From positions 42,631 through 106,630 of the forward strand of contig VXCM01006074.1 in NCBI GenBank assembly GCA_014773175.1: DNA of 64,000 bases, in the 5' to 3' direction. Both the position numbers and the translations under genes were made by a program. Below, piece after piece: positions 55,012 to 64,000 of the stretch. The stretch's first letter is position 1. Every line of letters begins with the position of its first letter. A model generated the notes under the pieces. That model did no database searches. It was not told where the DNA came from and was given only the letters and a program-made list of their open reading frames with translations. The stretch comes from Lucifuga dentata. Its lineage: Eukaryota > Chordata > Actinopteri > Ophidiiformes > Bythitidae.

Positions 55012-55497
55012 CAATATTGTAAATAGTGTTCCCGGTGGCATTTCTGTTTGCTGACCTGTGTGTGTTCAGAAACCAGTAAGTATATATATATTTGGTGTGA
55101 GTTTTGAACTTACATCATGTTTACATTGTGCCCGCTTGCCTTGTAATGGCCGACATGTTGCGGCTCGTATGTTGTAGTTGTTGCATAATGGCGGAGCGGA
55201 GCCGATTTCATTGTTGGATAATTCTGCATTTATGGAGAGCATTAAGTGCCTTATTTAGTGTTAGTGTAGTAGTGTTATTTACTAACTGTAAGTTTACTTC
55301 TGTTTTCCCTCTTCTAATATTTCAATAATTCATGCCAAAAAAATAAGACTTATGGATAAATACTGCACAATATTCAGCTAATCTAAGTCGAGTTTATTGT
55401 TTCATTTACTCACTTGAATAACAGTTAATGAACAGAACAGTTAGTGTATCTGTAACCGCACTAATTATTTGTCTTCTGTAATTTGTCTGTTACAGAA

Positions 55498-55538
<41 letters not shown>

Positions 55539-56925
55539 TACATACAAGACACACCCCGTATCCATACAAATCTCCACAACTACCTTCTGAAACCTTCAAT
55601 AAACAGTCAAATGAACATCTTGTCTGGAGTGTATTCTGATAGATGCCCCCTGGCAGCCACAACTTTGTGAACCATCGAAACTATACAGTCCTTCCCACCA
55701 AACATAACAGATTGACTTGAGCACACAGGTGTGGTCACACAACTCCTTAGAGAAGCCAAAGATAATAGGCGTGATCTGGTGGTGCTGTGGCTCAACCTGG
55801 CCAATACCTTTGGCTCAGTGCTCCACAAGCTGGTGAAGGCACTGGAGAGGCACCATGTTCCAGCCAAAGTAAAAGACCTCATCCTGGATTATTACATTTC
55901 ATCAATTTCAGCATGAGGGTCTAAGCAGGGCCAACAACATCATAGTGGCAGACTGGAGGTGGGAATAGTCGCAGCTGCACCATCTCAGTGATCCTGTTCT
56001 CTGAATGAACATGCTGGTGAAATCAGCTGAACCAGCATGCAGGTCTAAGTATAGAGCCAGGATCTGCCAACCACCAATCCATGCCTTCATGGATGACCTT
56101 ACAGTGACTACCAAGTCTGTGCTGGTGCCACATGGATCCTGAAGGGAGTGGAGAGACTGATGCATCGGGCCACGATGACATACAAACCAAATATCATGAT
56201 CTCTGGTCCTGAAGAAAGGCAGAGTCATGGACAAGTTCCAGTTTTCCATCTCAGGCTCACCAATCCCTATCATCTCTGAAAAGACTGTCAACAGCCTGAG
56301 GAAACATTCCACAGGAGCCTTACAGATGCAGCATCAATCAAGAACATCTGCAAAAATCTGGAGGAGTGGTTGGAAGGTGTTGATAAGACAGGCCTCTCAG
56401 CAAAATTCATGGATCTACTAACATGGGGCCAGGGATCCTGGGGCCACTTCTTATCTGTGAGTCTCCATGATCTCAGATGTGAAGTGGAGAGCTTGCTGCT
56501 ACCTGAGGAAATGATTAGGTCTGCCAAGGAGCTCAAAGCAGCATCATCCTCTCTGGAAACACCTGCAAATAAAGGCATAGTCAGCAACTTCCACAGACTA
56601 GGCAGGAGGGCAAAGGTGTGGCAGTAGGCTGAAGGCTGTCCCTCCTCAGGTCTTACTCTGCACTCAGCATCGCAGGGGAAAGGGGAAAGAGATCATCTAT
56701 AACAGCACAGAGGCTGCAGAAAAAGCCTGCAGATGGCTCTGGATAAAGAGAGCAGATCTGTGGAAAATTGCTGCTTGGCCACAAGCTGAGGCCTGGTCAA
56801 CCTCAACTGGGTCTCCTGGTGAGGCTGTCTGATGTTCAGAGATCCAGAACACCTGTTTGACCCCAGGATACATCATTGGTGATGTCTCCTAGCTTAGCAT
56901 CAGAAGATGTACCATGACAACTGCC
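53345..56925 (+). mobile_element. decayed LINE, interrupted by a solo LTR, with its 3'-end block also present upstream
   Basis: RT blocks read FRIISLLSVEGKIFFSTVVK (about 54745-54800), then past the solo LTR LEHTGVVTQLLREAKDNRRD and LVVLWLNLANTFGSVLHKLV (55715-55830, first catalytic Asp position changed to Asn), VKDLILDYY, RAFMDDLTVTT (about 56085-56115, catalytic MDD), and KFQFSISGSPIPIISEKTV (56232-56290). The 3' end has EAAEKACRWLW-like sequence near 56710-56745 and a block before the (ATT)n tail at 56930. A diverged copy of that end block (about 53365-53515) also lies at the 5' side. Clade not assigned. Many stops. Confidence 0.6.
54851..55709 (+). mobile_element. solo LTR (859 bp) inside a LINE
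   Basis: Starts TGTGACGAAGGATGACAT, ends CCAAACATAACA, and is flanked by GGTTG (54846-54850) and GATTG (55710-55714), a 5-bp duplication with one mismatch. A poly(A) signal AATAAA lies at 55598-55603. Removing it joins LINE RT sequence GGIPG-type (about 54825-54840) to LEHTGVV (55717). It carries (TA)n at about 54976-55006 and (CA)n at about 55499-55532. Sign and length fit a BEL/Pao- or ERV-like LTR left by LTR-LTR recombination; no internal region is seen. Confidence 0.7.
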
Positions 56926-56927
56926 AA

Positions 56928-56929
<2 letters not shown>

Positions 56930-56982
<53 letters not shown>

Positions 56983-56997
56983 TTATTTTACAAAGGN

Positions 56998-57050
<53 letters not shown>

Positions 57051-57062
57051 TTATTTTACAAA
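56930..57062. repeat. (ATT)n tail, doubled at an N
   Basis: About 17 ATT units, then TTTACAAAGG, N (56997), then the same array and TTTACAAAGG again. It is the 3' tail of the LINE at 53345-56925. Confidence 0.85.
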
Positions 57063-57285
57063 GGAAATGGTGTATTTTTTGTTTTTGTTTCTTTTTTTAA
57101 TTGATGTTGTTATGAAACAAGGAAATGGTTGTTATTTTCATTCTGGATGTTAAATGAAAATCAAATAATTTATTTTTCATGTTTTAATTTCTGCTTCTGT
57201 AAATCTTTTACAAACAGATACAGAAACAAACCTTCTCTGTCGTGTTTGTATAGTGCAGATCACTACAATTGAGCCTGTGGAATGT

Positions 57286-57323
<38 letters not shown>

Positions 57324-59139
57324 CATTTCACACATAGGTTCACTCAGATGGGATTTTAACCTTGGTGCATCTGGGTGTGGGGATGTAGATAAACTCACAT
57401 GTCAGATCTAATTAATTGGCTAATTATCGGGGCTGCTGGGCAGCAGAAATCTGGATGTTGAGACTTTGTCACTGGGAGCAGCTCACATCTTTAAAGTAGT
57501 GCAGTCACTAGTGCAGTGTCTGTTCAAAATGTGCCTGTTTGGACCGGGCCAGACTTTATGGTGCGGCGCAGCCTGCCATAATGTAGTTCTGTAGCTTAGT
57601 TTGCTGTACGGGGTCGGGTTGAGACCGTGCCACTGCACCCAGAATGTATCCTACCACCGCATCTGGAGGGTATCCTGCTACATGGACTACTTTTTACCGG
57701 CACAGCTCAGTTTGAGAATCGTTCATCCAAACAACTTCACACATGACACTGCATGTCCTTGGGTCCTGATCAATAAACCTGCTGAATATCAACTTCATAC
57801 GATGCCGGGTTCTAGACATGTTGCCTCTGATAAAGGAAACTAATGTAGTTCAAGTAAACAATAGTAGTAACCTGGATACAACTACTCATAGTGCTCACTG
57901 TGAAAGATGGAAGAGCGTAATGAAGAAAAGAAAATACACAGAATGAAATTAAAATCTCTATGTATCTCCAATGAGGATTTTCATACTTTTAAAGCATGGC
58001 ATATTGAGAAAATATTCTAAAACCTCTTTAGACAAAAAGTCATTGGATCAGATTAATAAAAAAAATCACTCTAAATATGCAGTGCTGCACTAAATAATAA
58101 TTTAAGTTCATAAAGCCTCTCTGATGTTAATCACAGCACCGATGTCACATTAAGGTAGCGCTGTCAGGTGTGTCACAGGTAAAAACCAATGAAGATCAGC
58201 TTTTTAATGAGCTGCTTATGCAGTTTATCCTGATTCTGAGAAGTCATCCACGTGTGAATGAACCTTCCGGTAGTAAACCACTTTTCAGTACAATGATACA
58301 AAAAGGCTCAAAGCATGCTTGATTGTCAATAGTAAACAGGATATAAACAGGTCTCTGCAGGCTATTTATTTTACTCGTCTCTGACTCAGCATGTCCTGTC
58401 CTGGGACAGCCCTATTCAACGGAAACTTCAACCAGGCCATGCACAGACCACGGCTTGGTACGATTCTACGTGGCTTGGTCAGATTCACCAGCAATAGAAC
58501 AATGGTATTAGGCAGTGGTCACGCTTGCTTTTACAGCAAAACTTCAGTTCATTTCAATGTAATTCACACAGATAGTGGATTTGCTGCATGTTGTCAAAGT
58601 CTTAAATTTGTGCATTGCTTTTGCATAGAGTTCAACTTTGGCGAACTTTGGCAGCCCTCACTCTATGGTGTCCCTGATTATTAATTTAATTATTAACCAA
58701 ATTCATATCAAAATTTCCCAAACAGATCTCTCTTACTCTATTTCTTCTCTCTCTTTTCTCCATTCCCTCTTCTCTGGTGCTCCCTGGTTCTTGAGGTTCT
58801 TCTGCTGTCATTACTGCCAGATCTTGGCCTCCAGTGTTTCCTTCAAAGCTTGAGAGTGGTGACAAGAGTGGTTGACCTCCAATTCCAGACATATTTCACT
58901 CAGCACTTCTTTAAATTTTCCCTCGTCGATCCCTTTCTCCTCTTGATCCCCTGGTGGTCTAGGTTGAAGGAATTCTCTGAGATCAATCGCCTCTTTTCTT
59001 TGTTCAGACTCCACTTCTTTCCTGATTCCATATTTGGGCCTTCTATCCAGTGTGTGTGTCGATACACGTTGGTCAGATACATCAGCACTCCATTCTATTC
59101 CACACAGATGATAGCTTTTATCACCATATTTTTTGACAA
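57063..59139. other. unannotated stretch, no gene seen
   Basis: (TG)n(AG)n at about 57286-57321. Around 58110-58260 there is balanced sequence with TTTTTAATGAGCTGCTTATG. Minus-strand frames at 58686-59088 are rich in charged residues (for example DEGKFKEVLSEICLELEVNH) and could be a decayed coding fragment, but I cannot name a family. Confidence 0.35.
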
Positions 59140-59800
59140 TAGACTGCAGACAAGTGGAATGGTGAGGTTACAGGGAATAGAGATAAAGAAGGTGGAGGAT
59201 TTTAAGTACTTAGGGTCCACAGTCCAGAGCAATGGAGAGTGTGGAAAAGAGGTGAAGAAACGTGTGCAAGCAGGTTGGAATGGGTGGAGAAAAGTGTCAG
59301 GTGTGATGTGTGACAAAAGAGTCTCGGCAAGAATGAAAGGAAAGGTGTACAAAACGGTGGTGAGACCAGCGATGTTGTATGGCTTAGAGACAGTGGCACT
59401 GAGGAAAAGACAGGAGGCAGAGCTAGAGGTAGCAGAGACTAAAATGCTGAGGTTCTCTTTGGGAGTGACGAGGATGGATAGGATCAGGAACGAGTACATC
59501 AGAGGGACAGCGCATGTTAGATGTTTTGGAGATAAAGTCAGAGAGGCCAGACTGAGATGGTTTGGACATGTACAGAGGAGGGATAGTGAACATATCGGTA
59601 GAAGGATGCTGAGGTTGGAACTGCCAGGCAGGAGGCCTAGAGGAAGACCAAAGAGGAGATTTATGGATGTAGTGAAAGAGGACATGAAGTTAGTTGGTGT
59701 GAGAGAAGAGGAGGCAGAGGATAGGGTTAGATGGAGGCAGATGATTCACTGTGGTGACCCCTGAAGGGAAAGCCAAAAGGAAAAAAAGGAGGAGGCTGCA
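59140..59800 (+). mobile_element. RTE-type LINE 3' end
   Basis: An open frame to 59764 contains VEDFKYLGSTVQSNGECGKE, KVYKTVVRPAMLYGLETVAL, EVAETKMLRFSLGVTRMDRI, EARLRWFGHVQRRDSEHIGR, GRRPRGRPKRRFMDVVKEDM and ends MIHCGDP. This is the conserved region after the RT core of RTE/BovB-like LINEs in fish. The RT catalytic part is absent (5' truncation). Over 200 codons without a stop, so it is younger than most elements here. A-rich 3' end near 59790. Confidence 0.8.
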
Positions 59801-61864
59801 GACTAGGGCCTCAGCACCAGGGAGGCCAACAGCTACGGCAGTACTTTTTAGATTTTGATAATTTAATTATTAAATAAATTTGGATTTTATGGTACCATGA
59901 AAGAAAAAAACAGATTTTATAATAGTTGGCACTTATTTAAAATCCTGTAAAATCTGATCAAATTGTCAACTTTCAGTTCCACCTTTTAGTTCCACGTGTT
60001 TGTGCCTGACAGTGACACTTTCTGAGATGAAACTATAATCTCATAAACTTGACAGTGAATCTAAATTGCGGATATCTTCAGACACACCTGTTTTGGGAAA
60101 TCTCTAATAGCTCACCTGAGAGGATGCTGGTGAATCTGAAATATGAATAAGGATGTGTGCAGCTTTGACTATAAACTTAAGTGTGAGCATCTCTTAAATG
60201 CATGAAATCATGCATACTGCAGTAACAGGCTCAACAGGGTTTCCAAAAGGTGCCAATTGGCTCCCTGATTTATTAGACATATATATATATATATTTTAAA
60301 TAGATTTGGACTAAGGTCAAAATAACCACCGTTACACTGACCACAGAGATCCAGCAAATAAACAAGAAATAAGTTGAACATTTTCTTCTTATCACCTGAC
60401 AACTTAGTTGGACTATCCAAATAAAGTGTTATCTTGAATGACTTACAACTACATTTACCCAGCGTATGAGTTTACAAAGAAACATTGTTTTGTAAATTGC
60501 TTTTCTTATCCTCAGAGAAATATGAGGACAAGGAAGGTTAGAGCTGCCATACTGATGAGGTAAGAGGCTGCTGTTTGTGGAAGGAGAGCTTTAGATGGAA
60601 TCTTCTTTTTCGAAACAGAAACTAAAACTAATCCTTAGTGTATATTGAGTGTCTTAAAGTTGAAATTCTGAAGATCCAGCCAAGCCTGTCATGTAACAGC
60701 CACCCAGACTGAAACACACATGCACATGCACACACACAAAGTGGGTGGGATCAGAACAATGAAAAATGACACCAAGCAGAATGTGTCCAAGGGGGATATG
60801 TTGCTGAATCAGACGATATGTTTCTTCAGTTAGTGAGTTAGGGTGAAAAAAATAAAGGGTGTGATGTTTCTCACTCTGTGACTGGAGATTATTGGCTCAG
60901 TAAACATGAGGCTGAACGGTTCAGAGGACAGCAGTGAAAAGGGAAAGGTACAAGCGTTTATCTGTCTGTGATCCCCACAGCAAGAGCTTTACAGACATAA
61001 TCCCAAATTACACTGAGAGAAAACCACCGCGACGTTACAAGACATAACCAGATTACACACATGAGACCCACAGCGGGGTAATGTAGCAAAACCAGATTAT
61101 GACATCTGAGATCCGCCTGTGGTGAGGACAGAGGCCCTCAGAGAGAAATCAATCCATATAAGCATGTCACCTTTTCTTATATAGAAGCCACAATCTAAGG
61201 CTACTTTACACTGCAGGCTGTGAATTCAGATTTTTTTTTTCCCATACCAGTTTGTTTGGACATCTTTTTTAAGCAGTCCATACATGATACCTGTGTTTAT
61301 TATTGCATGTTAACAGGCTCAACATATTCATTAGTTTACACTTGACACTAGGCTAACACACCACACTGCCCTTAACTGACAACCACAGAGTAAACACGGT
61401 AACGTACACAAAAGTCACACTTTCTTAGCTCTTTAGCAAGGGCTTACTCAAATATACTCCACCTAAAAAAATCTTAAACACAATAGTAATTGAGCACAAG
61501 GCATCTTGCCATTTTCCTTTTCTTATCAAAACCCACTAACAACACAACATTACTTAATGACAGCAATAACAACAATAATAATAACAACAACATTACTTTT
61601 CAAAATAAAATTTTACATTCTGACAGGAGGAAACAAAATAAAAGTCACGTGGTAAAGAGCTGATTGCAATGAACAACACATGACATTTTTGATATTTGTT
61701 TAGCATTAAATATTTATTGTATTTGATACCTTTGATTATAACTAAATGGAGCTACACCAACACATGGGCAGAGAAAGTTTGATAAAGCAGAGAGAAAACA
61801 ACGATTTAAAATAGGCAATTAATGTGATTAATCACAATTAATCACAGAAATCTCTGTGATTCAT
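59801..61864. other. AT-rich stretch, no gene seen
   Basis: Short TA run at about 60278-60292, AAC/AAT repeats at about 61562-61592. No ORF or element recognised. Confidence 0.45.
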
Positions 61865-62705
61865 TAGTGGTGACTGGTCACTGACCTTCAACGTGCACTG
61901 AACAGGTTTGAAGTGACTGGGATGAGAATCAGCACCTCCAAGTCTGAGACCATGGTGCTCTGGCAGAAAAAGGTGGACTGTTCCCTCCAGGTTAGAGGGG
62001 AGTCACTACCCCAGACGGAGGAGTTTAAGNAAAAAGGTGGACTGTTCCCTCCAGGTTAGAGGGGAGTCACTACCCCAGACGGAGGAGTTTAAGTATTTCA
62101 GGGTCTTGTTCACGAGTGGGGCTAAGATGGAGCGTGAGATTGATAGAAGGATTGGTGCAGCGTCTGAGGTCGTATGGACGCTGTACTGGACTGTCGTGGT
62201 GAAGAGGGAGCTGAGCCAGAAGGCAGGGCTCTCAATTTACCGATCAATCTATGTTCCTATCCTCACCTATGGTCATGAGCTTTGGGTAGTAACCAAAAGG
62301 ACAAGATCATCGATACAAGCGGTGGAAATGAGGTTCTTCCGTAGGGTGTCTGGGCTCATTCTCAGGAACGGGGTGAGAAGCTCAGACATCCAGGAGGGAC
62401 TCAGAGTAGAGCCGCTGCTCCTCTGCATTGAAAGGAATCAGTTGAGGTGGTTCGGGCATCTAGTAAGGATGCCCCCTGGTCGCCTCCCTAGGGAGGTCTT
62501 CCAGGCACGTCCAACTGGGAAGAGTCCCCGGGGAAGACCCAGGATACGCTGGAGGGATTACATCTCCTGGCTGGCCTGGGAATGCCTCGGAGTCCCCAGG
62601 AGGAGTTAGAGGGCCTGGCTGGGGACAGGGAAGTGTGGGCAGTGCTGCTTAGTCTGCTGCCACCACGACCCGGACCCGGATAAGCGGAGGATAATGGATG
62701 GATGA
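61865..62705 (+). mobile_element. LINE 3' end with GGAT tail, copy 2
   Basis: Starts with RALNRFEVTGMRISTSKSET (about 61890-61950, the KSE motif after the RT core), continues LPQTEEFKYFRVLFTSGAKM, YRSIYVPILTYGHELWVVTK, EMRFFRRVSGLILRNGVRSS, EPLLLCIERNQLRWFGHLVR, GRPRIRWRDYISWLAW and ends GATAAGCGGAGGATAATGGATGG. The frame 62037-62609 (190 codons) is open. About 66 bp are doubled around the N at 62030. It extends further 5' than copy 1 at 45423. Confidence 0.75.
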
Positions 62706-64000
62706 TTGAGGTCTGATCATGTATGTAAACTTTAAAGCATTAAGCCAGCTCAGATTAGGCACAAAATAATTAGCAGTGGAGGAGAAGGGAATCACTTTTA
62801 GCGCATCCAAATAGCGCAGCTATGCTATCGGTTATGCTAAAAGACAAAAGAGTAGCAAGGAAAAAAAACAAAGTCAGAATCAGGTTTCTCTCTAATCACT
62901 CCATGATGGAGGCAGGTACTTGCGGGTGAAGCTGGTGCTGGATTCAGTCGATCTGGCAGGAGACTTAGCTGGAACCTGGTTGATAACTGGACAGGACCAC
63001 GTGGGTGGACCGGACCTTCTGTTGGCTGATTCCTCGGGGAGAGCAGTGTCAATCTTTGCAATTAATCAATGAATTCTTCAGGGTTTCCAGCTGGAAACCA
63101 CAGCACTTGTTCATCTTCTGGTTCACTGGGACAACATGGATGTGGTTGGTCCCATGCAGGTTGGTGAAGACGTCTTAGTGGGGGTCCGTAGTTGAGTTTG
63201 GGTAGCAGGGTTGGCTGTCTTCTTCATTGGGAGTGAATGAGATTCACCTTAACTGACTTGGTACTTTAGCTGACTTGCTATGAAAGTGGCAAAGTTCTTG
63301 CGAGAAGTTACGGGGAAAAGAGAGAGAGGGGGACGGAGACTGGAGGTGACACACAGTTAGGGAACAAAGAAATACGAGGGGACACAACTGAGATGAAAGA
63401 CGGGGTGAAGAGGTCCCACAACCCTCAACAGCTGAACCAAGAAGAGGGGAGAAGAAAAAAGAAAGAGCAGAGGGCTGCAACCATTTAAATACTGCAGGAG
63501 GCGGAAGTTAGTAGGAAGTTCTGGTTGCAGGGCATTCTGGGAATTTGAGTTATTCTGCTTGTTCTAAATATCTTAAGTGTCCCATCTAATAACTTGAGTC
63601 TGTTTTTCCTCCAACGTCATTTTCTGTGGTTATACAGTAAAAAACAATAAAGCAGCATTCAGTAAGGCACTGTAGTACTTCTTNCATTTTCTGTGGTTAT
63701 ACAGTAAAAAACAATAAAGCAGCATTCAGTAAGGCACTGTAGTACTTCTTATTAATTCTACACAATATTCTGAAGCATGCACAACCTAGTTACTAAGCAT
63801 TTTACTGCAGTTCTAACAAAAATTTATCAACTATCAACGTAAGGTATTAAATTAATCATGTCCAAACTGATCAGATATCAAGCAGTTAGCACATTAACAA
63901 GCATACTTTGTGCAAACGTTAGGCTGTGTTTGGATACATGAAGGATCAGTCCTCAGCAGCTGAAACAAAGAAAGTTATTACCCACAGCAGAAGCTGAATA
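62706..64000. other. unannotated right flank, no gene seen
   Basis: The ORFs at 62837-63061 and 63244-63480 show no family resemblance. About 67 bp are doubled around the N at 63684. Confidence 0.4.

Larger units (their letters stand above)
4740..63684. other. 24 single-N assembly joins
   Basis: N positions: 4740, 5676, 6352, 6958, 8179, 9418, 9977, 10798, 14435, 16577, 20466, 22195, 24438, 25177, 28331, 30204, 31299, 32498, 37434, 40994, 50292, 56997, 62030, 63684. At 6352, 6958, 8179, 9418, 9977, 14435, 20466, 28331, 30204, 31299, 32498, 50292, 56997, 62030 and 63684 the sequence before the N is repeated right after it (about 58-156 bp). The other nine sit in homopolymers or dinucleotide runs. 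Confidence 0.95.

Noticed and set aside
62837..63480. two minus-strand ORFs at the right edge
   Set aside because: Pro/Ser/Leu-rich with no motif and no splice context.

Overview
The window looks like a stretch of teleost (probably percomorph) nuclear genome. It has low-to-moderate GC, very many short microsatellites, and a dense, layered set of decayed transposable elements of kinds common in ray-finned fish: L2-like, L1, RTE-like and R2/R4-like LINEs, a Tc1 element, GTF2IRD2-like hAT, a piggyBac-like MITE, Ty3/gypsy elements and an endogenous retrovirus. I see no intact host protein gene. The one host-like gene, at about 0.5-4.7 kb, is a broken, intron-bearing copy of a fish multicopy family with a tyrosine-recombinase-like core and a SANT/Myb-like C-terminus.

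Layout. 0.5-4.7 kb: recombinase-like gene remnant with a tandemly duplicated exon. 5.8-11.7 kb: an L2-like LINE on the minus strand, split by a 2.8-kb hAT element that carries an 8-bp target duplication. 11.7-14.2 kb: an internally deleted Ty3/gypsy copy (gag joined to integrase) and a 1.25-kb piggyBac-like MITE between TTAA sites. 16.8-18.7 kb: two copies of a dispersed MITE-like family (a third lies at 44 kb). 19.1-20.5 kb: a decayed internal-repeat element. 20.6 kb: a hAT C-terminal fragment. 23-27.2 kb: L1 ORF2 remnant. 27.3-29.6 kb: R2/R4-like LINE with a tRNA-like sequence at its head and a perfect palindrome inside its reverse transcriptase. 29.6-31.7 kb: L2-like LINE in the opposite orientation. 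33.2-37.7 kb: ERV remnant (minus) with a tRNA-Arg-type primer site. 38.1-39.8 kb: L1 ORF1 and endonuclease. 41.18-42.87 kb: fold-back element with very long terminal inverted repeats. 43.1-43.9 kb: Tc1 remnant. 44.3-44.9 kb: L2-like RT. 45.4 and 61.9-62.7 kb: two copies of a LINE with a GGAT tail. 47.8-50.2 kb: L1/Tx1-like ORF1 fragment, then a gypsy gag-protease with LTR and tRNA-Leu-type primer site. 52.6-53.2 kb: MITE. 53.3-57.0 kb: another LINE, interrupted by an 859-bp solo LTR. 59.1-59.8 kb: RTE-type LINE 3' end. The rest is AT-rich and unannotated; some of it may hold conserved noncoding DNA.

Two features run through the whole window. There are 24 single-N joins, 15 of which lie between direct copies of the same sequence, so they look like unmerged contig overlaps and add false duplications. 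There are also several perfect or near-perfect inverted repeats with 1-13 nt loops that look like fold-back replication scars. The window is best read as a record of nested insertions rather than as a set of cooperating genes. The closest thing to a new system is the recombinase-like/SANT gene family copy, followed by the long-arm fold-back element.
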